Assembly: GCA_029225565.1 (NCBI GenBank)
Contig: JAQXWS010000041.1
Span: 1-64,000 of the forward strand
DNA length: 64,000 nt
Reading direction: 5' to 3'
Origin: Eubacteriales bacterium
GTDB taxonomy: Bacteria; Bacillota; Clostridia; Oscillospirales; Acutalibacteraceae
The notes beneath the pieces are model-generated. The model was not told the DNA's origin, made no database searches, and saw nothing but the letters and a program-made list of their open reading frames with translations. Positions 26,484 through 38,717 of the stretch are shown here, piece after piece. The translations under genes were made by a program, and so were the position numbers. Position 1 is the first letter of the stretch. Each line of letters opens with the position of its first letter.

Positions 26484-27173
26484 TTATTCTGTTTTGTTCA
26501 TTACATTCAGCGGATTGACAACCTTGCCGTCCAATTTTGTTACCAGGTGCAGGTGAGCCCCTTGGTTGGACTCGCAGGGTACCTTGCCAAGAGTGCCGAT
26601 TTTGTCACCGATGGACACATACCTGCCGGATTTAACACTGACGCTGTCCAGTCCGCAATAGATTGCGATTAGTCTGCCGCCGTGGTCAATCTGTACCACC
26701 TGGCCATACAGATTGTCTGTATATACGCCGGTAACAAGACCGTCGTTCATGGCCTGCACCGTGTCGCCCTCTGTTCCGCTAAAATCAACTGCGGCGTGGG
26801 CACGGTAATCCCCCATAATTCGGTCATAGGTCAGCTCCTCGCTGTAGCCGCGGGATACGGACTCAGTCAGGGGGTATGTGTAGTAGCTGTGGTAGGGGGT
26901 ATTGTTTTCGTTCTGTTCCATTGTGGATGGCTGGGTTGTGGTTTGCTTTTTCTTTTTTGTTGTGGTTTGTTTTGTTGTTTCGGTTACTGTTACCGCCCGA
27001 TTTGCCTCGGTGGTCTGCACCAGGGTAGTATTTTTGTTTACCGTGTCCTCTTTGCTGTGGTCGTTGGTAGAAAAATATACTATCATACCCAGGGCAATAA
27101 TACACAGGCAGATTACGGAGAACAGAGCCTTTATGTTTTTCTTTTCGTTATTATTTGATTTTGCTGTGGACAT
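26484..27173 (-). CDS. SpoIIQ-like membrane-anchored M23 (LytM) peptidase-domain protein
   Basis: Single TM, T/K-rich linker, AHAAVDFSG and HLHLV zinc-ligand motifs. Confidence 0.75.
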   Translation of the reverse strand: MSTAKSNNNEKKNIKALFSVICLCIIALGMIVYFSTNDHSKEDTVNKNTTLVQTTEANRAVTVTETTKQTTTKKKKQTTTQPSTMEQNENNTPYHSYYTYPLTESVSRGYSEELTYDRIMGDYRAHAAVDFSGTEGDTVQAMNDGLVTGVYTDNLYGQVVQIDHGGRLIAIYCGLDSVSVKSGRYVSIGDKIGTLGKVPCESNQGAHLHLVTKLDGKVVNPLNVMNKTE

Positions 27174-27214
27174 AAATAACACCTCGGTTACATTATTAAC
27201 CAAGGTGCTGTTTT

Positions 27215-30200
27215 TTATTCATTTATTGAATTTTCTAATATTTTTAGGGTGTCGCGCACGGTATCAAGGGGAGTCTCTCCGGACACCACAACTGCGATAT
27301 AGGGCTTTTTTCCTGACGAAAATGTGGCTCTGCCACGCATTTTGCTGTTGAGCGCCACCAGATATTCCACCTTTACATCGTCCAGATAAAAGTGTACTCC
27401 GGTGCCCTTTTGCTTTATTTCGTATATTCCCAGCGCCTGGGCACGGTTACGCAGCAACGCCACCTCCACAAGACCATATACCTCTGCCGGAGGCATACCG
27501 AATCTGTCGGTAAGCTCGTCAAATACATCGTTGGCGTCGTTGTCGTTCTTTATGTTTGCGATAACCTTGTACATTGCCAGCCGCTGCTTTGTGGACACAA
27601 TATACTCGGCGGGAATGCTGGCGTCTATCGGCAGGTCGATTAGGCACTCTCGCTCCTTTTCGGTATGGACGGTTTCGCCCTTTTCTTCTGCCACAGCCTC
27701 CTCCAGCAATTTTAGATACATATCGTATCCCACTGCCTCCATGTGGCCGTGCTGTTTGTTGCCCAGCAGTGAGCCTGCGCCGCGGATTTCCAGGTCACGC
27801 ATTGCAATTTTGAATCCCGAGCCGAACTCGGTGTACTCTCGTATTGCCTCCAGTCGCTTGGTGGCAATCTCGCTCAACTCCTTGCTGCGTGTAAAGGTGA
27901 GGTACGCATATCCCCGGCGTGACGACCTGCCCACTCTGCCGCGGATTTGGTGCAGCTGGGCCAGTCCCATACGGTCGGCATTCTCTATTATCAGGGTGTT
28001 GACATTGGACACATCTACGCCGGTTTCTATGATGGTGGTGCATACCAGTATGTCTATTTCGCCGGTTAGCAGCTTTTGCCACACATCACTCAGCTGCTCC
28101 TCGGTCATTTTGCCGTGGGCAACACCTACGGTGGCATCGGGAAGTGCCTTTTTTATTTGGACGGCTATGTGGTCTATGGTGTCGATATTGTTGTGCAGAT
28201 AGTAGCACTGGCCGCCTCGGGACAGCTCCTTTTCCATAGCCTCGGTGAGTATGCCGAAGTCATATTCCATCACATAGGTTTGTACAGGCTGACGGTCGCC
28301 GGGAGCCTCCTCAAGCAGGGACATATCCCTGATGCCACTCATAGCCATATTGAGGGTGCGGGGGATTGGAGTCGCCGACAGAGTCAGCACATCTACATAA
28401 GGGAATTTTTCTTTCAATTTTTCTTTTTGAGCCACGCCAAAGCGTTGCTCCTCGTCCACAACCAGCATACCCAGGTTCTTGAATTTTATGTCCTTGCTGA
28501 AAATTCGGTGAGTGCCGATTATCAGGTCGATTTTGCCGTCAGCCAGGTCCGACAGTATCTCTTTTTGCTTGGTGGGGGAGACGAATCGGGACAGCATTCC
28601 CACCCTGACAGGGAACGGCTCCATTCTTTTTTTTGCCGTTTGGTAGTGTTGCATGGCCAGTACGGTGGTGGGCACAAGTATGGCGCATTGCTTGCCGTCA
28701 CCGATACACTTAAAGCAGGCACGCATCGCCACTTCGGTTTTGCCAAATCCCACATCTCCGCACAGTAGTCTGTCCATGGGGGCAGAGCGCTCCATATCGC
28801 CCTTGATTTCGTCTATACAGCGCAGCTGGTCCTCGGTTTCTTCGTACTCAAAACGCAGTTCAAAATCCCTTTGCATATCCGTATCCGGGGAAAATTGGTA
28901 GCCGGGGGTACTCATTCGCTTGGCATACAGAGCTATCAGCTCCTTTGCCATATCCTGAACGGAGGCGTACGCCTTTGCTTTTGCCCGTGACCATTCGCCG
29001 CTGCCCAGACGAGTAATCTTTACCTTTGAGTCCTCTCTGGGGCCAATGTATTTTGATACCAAATCCAGTTGAGTAACAGGCACATAAAGAGTGTCGCCCT
29101 TTGCGTAGCCTATCTTGATGTAGTCCTTGCGTACATCCTTGATGTCCAGCTGGTGTATGCCCTCAAAGATGCCGATTCCGTGCACATTGTGCACAATGTA
29201 GTCCCCGACAACCAGTTCGTCCAGGGAGTGGATAGCGTCCTTTGAGCCGGATTTTTTGTGCTTCCTTTTGCTTTGGTTGGCTCTTGGCAGAGTCATTAGC
29301 GCAAATTTTTCGTCACTTAGCTGAAATCCCGCAGACATTGTGCCGGTCAGCACCGTTACTGAACCCCGAGGAAATTCCTGCGGCGGTTTTTCGCAGTAGG
29401 CAGCATTGTAGCCCATCTCGTTAATATCGTATGCCAGGGCCTTGGCGGCTCTTGATGTTCCTGCCATAATTGCTACGGCATAATTTGTTTTCAGCAAGGG
29501 AAAAAGCTCTTCCTTTAGCTGGGATAATGTGCCACTCCAGATGTTCAGACTGCGACACTTAAAATTGGCCAGATGCCTGACAGGGGTGTCAAAGCTGCCC
29601 CTTGGCAGGCTGTCCAGATATATTGCGTTGCCGGCCTCGTACTCCCTGCACAGGTCGTCAAAATCCAGTTGAAACTTGTGGATACCCTTGCACAGAACAC
29701 CGTCCTTGAGCATCCATTTCAGTTCTTCGTTCATCAGCTTGACCTGATTTTGGAGGCGGTCCTTGGTTTTTGCGCTCTCGCACACAATCAACAGCCCCTC
29801 GGAATAGTCAAACAGGCCACGGGACTGGTACGCCAGGGGCAGGTACTTGTCGTTGCAGTGGAGGGACAGCCCCTGCTTCAGCTTATCGCTGTCGGCATAC
29901 AGTCGCTCCCTGGCCTTGGCGGCCTTGCCTGTCAGGGATGACGCCAGTCGGTCAATCAGCTTTGCCTGCTGCTCCTTGGTGTCAAACAGCACCTCGGTGG
30001 CAGGTATGATTTTTATGCTGTCCACCACATCGGTACGGCGCTGGGTTGCTATGTCAAAGGTGGCAATGCTGTCCACGGTGTCCCCCCACAGCTCGATACG
30101 AACAGGCTCGTCGGCGCCTGGGGGATATATGTCTATCAATCCGCCCCGCACGGAAAACTGGCTGGTGCCGTCAACCTGGTCAAATCGGGAATAGCCTGCC

Positions 30201-30670
30201 TTAATCAGTCTGTCCACGGTGTGGTCAATGCTGATTTCGTCGCCGGTGGATATGGTGAATGTGCGCCCGGTCAGGGCCTGCGGCGGCATTGTCATCTGGG
30301 TTGCAGCGGCAACAGAGGCAACTACCGCCGTGTAGCTGCCCTCAATAATTTTTTGTAACACTCCCAGTCGCAGATGCTCGTATTCGCGGCTGATTCCCTC
30401 CACCTCAAGAAAGGTGAATTCGCGCTTTGGGTACAGCAGTACCCCCTCCTGCATTTGGCTCAGGTTTTCGTACATACCTACGGCGCTTGCCTCGTCGGGA
30501 GTTATGATGATTGCTTTTTTGCCCAGAGTTTGGGACAGGGAGTGAATAATATGCACCTTGTTTATGTCGTGCAGACCCACTGCCCCCACAGGGCCGTCAG
30601 CTCCGGCCACGGCATTGCTCAGGGCAGAAAATTCAGAATTTTTTTGTAATACTTTAGAGTAACAGGTCAT
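27215..30670 (-). CDS. mfd: Transcription-repair coupling factor
   Basis: 1151 aa; RDxDYIKIGYAKGDTLYVPV CarD-like domain, LLCGDVGFGKTEVAMRA, VDEEQRFGV, LTLSATPIPRTLNMAMSGIRDMS. Confidence 0.97.
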   Translation of the reverse strand: MTCYSKVLQKNSEFSALSNAVAGADGPVGAVGLHDINKVHIIHSLSQTLGKKAIIITPDEASAVGMYENLSQMQEGVLLYPKREFTFLEVEGISREYEHLRLGVLQKIIEGSYTAVVASVAAATQMTMPPQALTGRTFTISTGDEISIDHTVDRLIKAGYSRFDQVDGTSQFSVRGGLIDIYPPGADEPVRIELWGDTVDSIATFDIATQRRTDVVDSIKIIPATEVLFDTKEQQAKLIDRLASSLTGKAAKARERLYADSDKLKQGLSLHCNDKYLPLAYQSRGLFDYSEGLLIVCESAKTKDRLQNQVKLMNEELKWMLKDGVLCKGIHKFQLDFDDLCREYEAGNAIYLDSLPRGSFDTPVRHLANFKCRSLNIWSGTLSQLKEELFPLLKTNYAVAIMAGTSRAAKALAYDINEMGYNAAYCEKPPQEFPRGSVTVLTGTMSAGFQLSDEKFALMTLPRANQSKRKHKKSGSKDAIHSLDELVVGDYIVHNVHGIGIFEGIHQLDIKDVRKDYIKIGYAKGDTLYVPVTQLDLVSKYIGPREDSKVKITRLGSGEWSRAKAKAYASVQDMAKELIALYAKRMSTPGYQFSPDTDMQRDFELRFEYEETEDQLRCIDEIKGDMERSAPMDRLLCGDVGFGKTEVAMRACFKCIGDGKQCAILVPTTVLAMQHYQTAKKRMEPFPVRVGMLSRFVSPTKQKEILSDLADGKIDLIIGTHRIFSKDIKFKNLGMLVVDEEQRFGVAQKEKLKEKFPYVDVLTLSATPIPRTLNMAMSGIRDMSLLEEAPGDRQPVQTYVMEYDFGILTEAMEKELSRGGQCYYLHNNIDTIDHIAVQIKKALPDATVGVAHGKMTEEQLSDVWQKLLTGEIDILVCTTIIETGVDVSNVNTLIIENADRMGLAQLHQIRGRVGRSSRRGYAYLTFTRSKELSEIATKRLEAIREYTEFGSGFKIAMRDLEIRGAGSLLGNKQHGHMEAVGYDMYLKLLEEAVAEEKGETVHTEKERECLIDLPIDASIPAEYIVSTKQRLAMYKVIANIKNDNDANDVFDELTDRFGMPPAEVYGLVEVALLRNRAQALGIYEIKQKGTGVHFYLDDVKVEYLVALNSKMRGRATFSSGKKPYIAVVVSGETPLDTVRDTLKILENSINE

Positions 30671-30677
30671 ATTCCAC

Positions 30678-31271
30678 CTATGAGTTGTATTGGTTCATTG
30701 CTTTGTCAATTTGGTTATTGACTATCAGCCGTGCGGCGTCGATAGCGTTAGCCAGCGCAGACTGCAGGGAATCCGTCTGTTCGGCGGGAAATTCTCCCAG
30801 CACCCAGCGAGCCAGGTCGTATTTTGCGTTGGGCTTTTTGCCTACGCCGATTTTTACTCTGGGAAAATCCTCGGAGCCTATGCAGGATATGATGCTCTTG
30901 ATACCGTTGTGTCCTCCTGCGCTGCCCTTGCGGCGGATACGGGTTGCCCCCACATCCAGGCTGATGTCGTCATATATTATTACTATGTTTTCGTCGGGAA
31001 TATTATAATACTCGGCGGCTTGGTATATTGCCTCGCCGCTGTTGTTCATCATAGTCTGCGGCTTCATCAGCAGACAACGCTTGCTGCCGATGTACTCGTC
31101 GGCAATTTGGGAGTTGAATTTTATCTTTTTGAACTCAAAGCCGTTCTCTTTTGCCAGCATATCCATCGCCATAAAGCCTACATTATGCCTGGTTTTTGCA
31201 TATTTTGAGCCGGGATTACCCAGACCGGCTATGATGTACTCAATTTTTCCTCGCTTAAAAAAGTTAAACAT
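30678..31271 (-). CDS. pth: Peptidyl-tRNA hydrolase
   Basis: IAGLGNPGSKYAKTRHNVGFMAMD, LMKPQTMMNNSGEA, GSAGGHNGIKSI. Confidence 0.96.
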   Translation of the reverse strand: MFNFFKRGKIEYIIAGLGNPGSKYAKTRHNVGFMAMDMLAKENGFEFKKIKFNSQIADEYIGSKRCLLMKPQTMMNNSGEAIYQAAEYYNIPDENIVIIYDDISLDVGATRIRRKGSAGGHNGIKSIISCIGSEDFPRVKIGVGKKPNAKYDLARWVLGEFPAEQTDSLQSALANAIDAARLIVNNQIDKAMNQYNS

Positions 31272-32535
31272 TTTCTTCTTCCTCCTCCGTAGGCAGCAGG
31301 GTGATTCTTATTTTGTCGGCACGCATACCCTCGGTGCTTTCTACCGTAACATTGACTCCGTCACACTCAAAGCTGTCGCCTGCCTCGGGTATTTTGTCGG
31401 TGTGGGCCATTACCCAGCCGTTGACGGTGGTAACATCCTCGGCGGCAGGCAGGTCAAAGTATTCTACCAGCTTGTCGATTGACGCCAGTCCGTCCACAAT
31501 GTACTGACGGCTGTCGATTTGCTGAATGTCAATTTGTACCTCATCGTGCTCGTCCCATATTTCGCCAACCAGCTCCTCCAGTATATCCTCCAGAGTAACA
31601 ATACCCTCCGTGCCGCCGAACTCGTCAACAACAACTGCAAGGTGGGTTTTGTTTTTTTGGAATATACGCAGGGCCTTGGATATTTTTGTGTCAGGGCTGA
31701 CGGTGGGCACCGGCTTTAGGATTGTGCGCAGGGACTTCAGTCCTCTTTGGCGTATGTCCTCAAAGTCCCGATGGTGGATTACGCCCACTATGTGGTCAAT
31801 ATCGCCGATATATACGGGCAGTCGGGAGTAACGGCATTCCTTGAACACCTTTTCTATATCCGACAGCTTGTCATATTTTTCTACTGCGGTTACTTCTATC
31901 CTCGGGGTGAGTATGTCGTCCACCATAACATCGTCAAACTCAATGGAGGAGCGAATCAGCTCTTTTTCGTTTTCGTCAATTTCGCCGCCGGTATGAGCCT
32001 CGGTAACATATGTTTTCAGCTCCTCTTCTGTTACGGTGTCTGCCTTGCCAAGACCGAATATCTTGTTGAGGAGCATTTTCCATCCACGGAACATCATATT
32101 GAGGGGGTAGAATATGATGACAAACAGCTTTAGTATCGGGGTAATCAGCAGGGCGTATTCTTCTGCCTTTTCCTTGGCAACGGTTTTTGGCGTCACCTCG
32201 CCGAAAATCAGTACCACCACCGTCATTACAATAGTGGATACGGTGGCGCCCAGGTCGCTGTTGTCCCCCAACAGACCGGTAAAAAACAGGGTGGCAATGG
32301 AGGTGGAGGCAATATTGACTATGTTGTTGCCGATTAGGATTGTGGACAGCACTATGTCGTAGTTGTCTGCCAGGCTCAGGGTGTTGGCAATACGCTTTTC
32401 ATTTTTTGGCGAGTCGTCGGACTCCATTGATTTTAGCTTTACCTTGTTGAGAGAGCTGAAGGCAGTTTCTGCCGAGCTGAAAAATGCAGAGAATACCACC
32501 AGCACAACCATTACTATCAGTAGGGTAGTGTTCAT
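31264..32535 (-). CDS. CNNM/CorC-HlyC family membrane protein with CBS pair
   Basis: AFFSSAETAFSSLN, GEVTPKTVAKEKA, MVDDILTPRIEVTAV, VVDEFGGTEGIVTLEDILEELVGEIWDE. Confidence 0.93.
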   Translation of the reverse strand: MNTTLLIVMVVLVVFSAFFSSAETAFSSLNKVKLKSMESDDSPKNEKRIANTLSLADNYDIVLSTILIGNNIVNIASTSIATLFFTGLLGDNSDLGATVSTIVMTVVVLIFGEVTPKTVAKEKAEEYALLITPILKLFVIIFYPLNMMFRGWKMLLNKIFGLGKADTVTEEELKTYVTEAHTGGEIDENEKELIRSSIEFDDVMVDDILTPRIEVTAVEKYDKLSDIEKVFKECRYSRLPVYIGDIDHIVGVIHHRDFEDIRQRGLKSLRTILKPVPTVSPDTKISKALRIFQKNKTHLAVVVDEFGGTEGIVTLEDILEELVGEIWDEHDEVQIDIQQIDSRQYIVDGLASIDKLVEYFDLPAAEDVTTVNGWVMAHTDKIPEAGDSFECDGVNVTVESTEGMRADKIRITLLPTEEEEENV

Positions 32536-32559
32536 ATTGTCACTCCTTTAACTAACGCC

Positions 32560-32590
32560 CTTAAAGGGCATATCATACGATATGCCCCCC
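32560..32590 (-). terminator. Intrinsic terminator
   Basis: gggcatatcatacgatatgccc. Confidence 0.6.
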
Positions 32591-32611
32591 TCGGTATATA
32601 TATTTCGTTTG

Positions 32612-34036
32612 TTATTCAGTCTTTTGGAATTCGTCAAATTCTCTTTCACTGTCGTCCTTTTCGTAATTGTACATATTCTCGTCCTTAACATGCTTTGCTA
32701 TGTACTCGTCACGGTCAAACAGTTCATCGGCCTTTACCTTCCATGCCTTAGCAGCTGCGATTGTCTTGTCGAACAGCTCGTTAGCTGACTCGGGATGCTG
32801 CATTTCTGTGGAGTGTGCGCCGGTTTCCTTTACCATCTTGCTGATAGCGCCGGGGTTATCCAGCACAGGGCATGGGCGCAGCATATTGTTGTTGAAGGGC
32901 TGATTCTTCTTGTATGCCATAAAGAGTGGACTCTGCAAAGCCTCAAGAACGGAAACTTCCTTAATATTAACATTACTGTAGTGTACGAATGCGCATGGCT
33001 CGCAGTCACCGTTGCTGTTGATGTGGAAGTAGTGGCGTCCGCCTGCGATACAGCCCTGTACATACTCGCCGTCGTTCCAGAAATCCAGAGCGAAAATAGG
33101 CTTTGTCTTGCGCCATTCGTGCATCTTTTTGTACATCAGGGCACGCTGGTCGGGGCTAACCATAAGGTCGGTTACAGCTCCGTTGCCGGTGGGCATGTAG
33201 GTAAAGAACCAGGCAAACTTGACGCCCTGTTCGATAAGCCAATCCATATACTCGTCGGAAGCCAGCACATCTGTGTTTTTGCTGGTATAGCACAGGGATG
33301 CGCCAAAGGGTACGCCCCTGTCCTTGAGCCTCTTCATTGCGGCGGTACAGCGCTTGAAGGTGCCTTCGCCACGGCGGAAGTCATTTTCTGCCTCATAGCC
33401 CTCGATGCTGAATGCAGGGTAGAAGTTGCCTACCTCCCTGATTTCGTCAGCAAAGCTGTCGTCAATCAATGTGCCGTTGGTAAAGCTGAGGAATGCGCAG
33501 TCGCTGTGCTCACGGCACAGACGCATAAGGTCCTCGCGGCGTATGGTGGGCTCGCCGCCTGTGTACAGGTACATATATGTGCCCAGTGCCTTGCCCTGGG
33601 TGATGATTCTGTTCAGGTCATCGTAGGACAGGCTGCTGGTGTGACCGTACTCTGCCGCCCAACAGCCGGTGCACTTTAGGTTGCAGGCTGCGGTTGGGTC
33701 CATCAGAATAGCCCATGGTATATTGCATCCGTATTTTTCTATATTTTCCATACGCTTGTCGTAGCTGTTGATGGCTATGTTGAGCAGCGGGGGAATCATC
33801 TTTTCGATTACATGCTCGTCTGTGTTGCAAACCAGGTCGCGGATGTATCTCATCCAGTTGTTGTCAGGGTCATCCATTACCTTGTGCAGACCTGCGTATG
33901 TAGAGCGATTAACCTTTTTTACATCGGCGGTCTCTACCAGCTTAAGAATCTTTGGCATATTGCGGTCAAAGTCTTTGCGTGCGTACTTAACTGCTGATTT
34001 TACTGCTACACTAACAGCAATTTCTTTAAGTGACAT
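32612..34036 (-). CDS. Radical SAM/SPASM protein of unassigned function
   Basis: MDPTAACNLKCTGCWAAEY, YTGGEPTIRREDL, CIAGGRHYFHINSNGDCEPCAFVHYSN; long N-terminal helical extension before the radical SAM motif. Confidence 0.85.
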   Translation of the reverse strand: MSLKEIAVSVAVKSAVKYARKDFDRNMPKILKLVETADVKKVNRSTYAGLHKVMDDPDNNWMRYIRDLVCNTDEHVIEKMIPPLLNIAINSYDKRMENIEKYGCNIPWAILMDPTAACNLKCTGCWAAEYGHTSSLSYDDLNRIITQGKALGTYMYLYTGGEPTIRREDLMRLCREHSDCAFLSFTNGTLIDDSFADEIREVGNFYPAFSIEGYEAENDFRRGEGTFKRCTAAMKRLKDRGVPFGASLCYTSKNTDVLASDEYMDWLIEQGVKFAWFFTYMPTGNGAVTDLMVSPDQRALMYKKMHEWRKTKPIFALDFWNDGEYVQGCIAGGRHYFHINSNGDCEPCAFVHYSNVNIKEVSVLEALQSPLFMAYKKNQPFNNNMLRPCPVLDNPGAISKMVKETGAHSTEMQHPESANELFDKTIAAAKAWKVKADELFDRDEYIAKHVKDENMYNYEKDDSEREFDEFQKTE

Positions 34037-34106
34037 GATAATCTATACCTCTCTCATTTGTACTAAATGACAATATAATACTATTGATAATTTTTGTCAA
34101 GCATTA

Positions 34107-37187
<3,081 letters not shown>

Positions 37188-37805
37188 TTATCTTCTGTGG
37201 TATTTGCCTTCGTGGAAGCCTTCCTGCTTCAGCACCGTCTTTATACTGCGCCACAGGATAATCAAATCCAGCTTCAGGCTCCAGTTGTCACAGTACTCCT
37301 TGTCCAGCTTCATTTTTTTCATAATAGATATATCATCGCGGCCGTTGATTTGTGCCCATCCGGTAAGTCCCGGCCTGAATCTATATACTCCGTATTCCAA
37401 CCTCAGTCTGTGGGCTCTCAGTTCGCTGGATATGAGGGGCCTTGGGCCCACAAAGCTCATATCCCCCTTGAGGATATTCCACAGCTGGGGCAGCTCGTCC
37501 AGACTGGTCTTGCGCAGGATTCTGCCTGCCTTGGTGATATATTGGCCCGGATTTTCCAATTCTCCGGTGGCGCAGTTTGGCGTGCTGTTTTTCATAGTCT
37601 GGAACTTGTACATGGTAAAGGGCTTGCCCTTTCTGCCTCGGCGTTCGTGACTGAAGAATACCTTGCAGTCAGGGGTAAAAAGATTTACGCAGCATATTAT
37701 CAAAAACAGCGGCGACAATATTATCAGCGCCAAAAACGATGCTACAATATCGAAGAGTCTTTTCCATTTTGTAGCACCGAAATATTTGTGCAAAAATTCT
37801 TTCAT
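37188..37805 (-). CDS. Bacterial sugar transferase (undecaprenyl-phosphate sugar phosphotransferase, short form)
   Basis: KRLFDIVASFLALIILSPLFLII, FKFQTMKN-like YKFQTMKN, LRKTSLDELPQLWNILKGDMSFVGPRP, RPGLTGWAQINGR. Confidence 0.94.
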   Translation of the reverse strand: MKEFLHKYFGATKWKRLFDIVASFLALIILSPLFLIICCVNLFTPDCKVFFSHERRGRKGKPFTMYKFQTMKNSTPNCATGELENPGQYITKAGRILRKTSLDELPQLWNILKGDMSFVGPRPLISSELRAHRLRLEYGVYRFRPGLTGWAQINGRDDISIMKKMKLDKEYCDNWSLKLDLIILWRSIKTVLKQEGFHEGKYHRR

Positions 37806-37946
37806 ATTCTTTCCTCTTTGGCTTATTTGCCGTCAGCGTGTCATCAGTATTTTACGGCACAATCCCAATATGTGGGTACATAGTTACGGGTATTATACCA
37901 TATACTGTTTAGAATTGCAATTTTTTTGTCAATTTTAATTTTTCTA

Positions 37947-37975
37947 TTGAAAAGGCGGTATTTACACTATATAAT
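37947..37975 (+). promoter_or_regulatory. Sigma-A type promoter
   Basis: TTGAAA, 17-nt spacer, TATAAT. Confidence 0.65.
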
Positions 37976-38023
37976 TGGGTTATCGCCGGAGACGGCGACT
38001 ATTAGTTATGATGAGGTGTCGGC

Positions 38024-38617
38024 ATGAAAAATATACTAAAAAAGTCATTTTCGCTGTTGCTTTGCCTGTGCTTTGCATTTTCCTTGGCAGGCTGTTCAGG
38101 TGCCAAAATGACGGAAGAAAATATTATCAAAACCGTGGCGGATGTTCAGCAGGCCCTGGCAGAATTTGACCGGGAGACCCTGGAAAATCATGTAAAAAGC
38201 ACAACCCTGGAGTATATTCTGAATTTTGCCAAGAACAAAGAGCAGTTTGCACAGCTGGGAGTCAGCATATTTGAGAATCTGAGTATGGAGGTAATAATGG
38301 CCGACGCAAATGCCGGTACCGTTACCGTCAAGGTAAAGAACAAGGACCTTGCCGATGTTGCCTGGAGATTTGCCTCCACTCTTACCCTGGAGGCAACGGG
38401 GGCGGAACTGTTGGGCAAGCTTGACGACGACCGATTTTTGGACGAATCCCTGGCAACCTTGCAGCAGGATATAGGCCAGGTTGTCGATAATAAGGAAGAG
38501 ATAGTAACTCTTCAGGTACAAAAGGGCAAGAAGGGTCTGATTCTCTGCTTTGACGAAAGGGCGGAGGACGCTGTCAGCGGCGGTGCGTTGGGCAGCATAA
38601 AGTCGGTGATTGCTTAA
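38024..38617 (+). CDS. Lipoprotein of unknown function
   Basis: Signal peptide with LAGC lipobox. Confidence 0.8.
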   Translation: MKNILKKSFSLLLCLCFAFSLAGCSGAKMTEENIIKTVADVQQALAEFDRETLENHVKSTTLEYILNFAKNKEQFAQLGVSIFENLSMEVIMADANAGTVTVKVKNKDLADVAWRFASTLTLEATGAELLGKLDDDRFLDESLATLQQDIGQVVDNKEEIVTLQVQKGKKGLILCFDERAEDAVSGGALGSIKSVIA

Positions 38618-38648
38618 TTTCATATATAATAAAAATATTATATATAAA

Positions 38649-38677
38649 TTGACAAGTTGTCCAATTTGTGTTAAGAT
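38649..38677 (+). promoter_or_regulatory. Sigma-A type promoter of secA
   Basis: TTGACA, 17-nt spacer, TAAGAT. Confidence 0.6.
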
Positions 38678-38717
38678 AAACCAGTATGTTAACGAAAATT
38701 CCAATGAGGTGAAATAA

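Noticed and set aside
27402-28202. 266-aa plus ORF inside mfd
   Set aside because: S/R-rich antisense frame of mfd; no RBS or domain.
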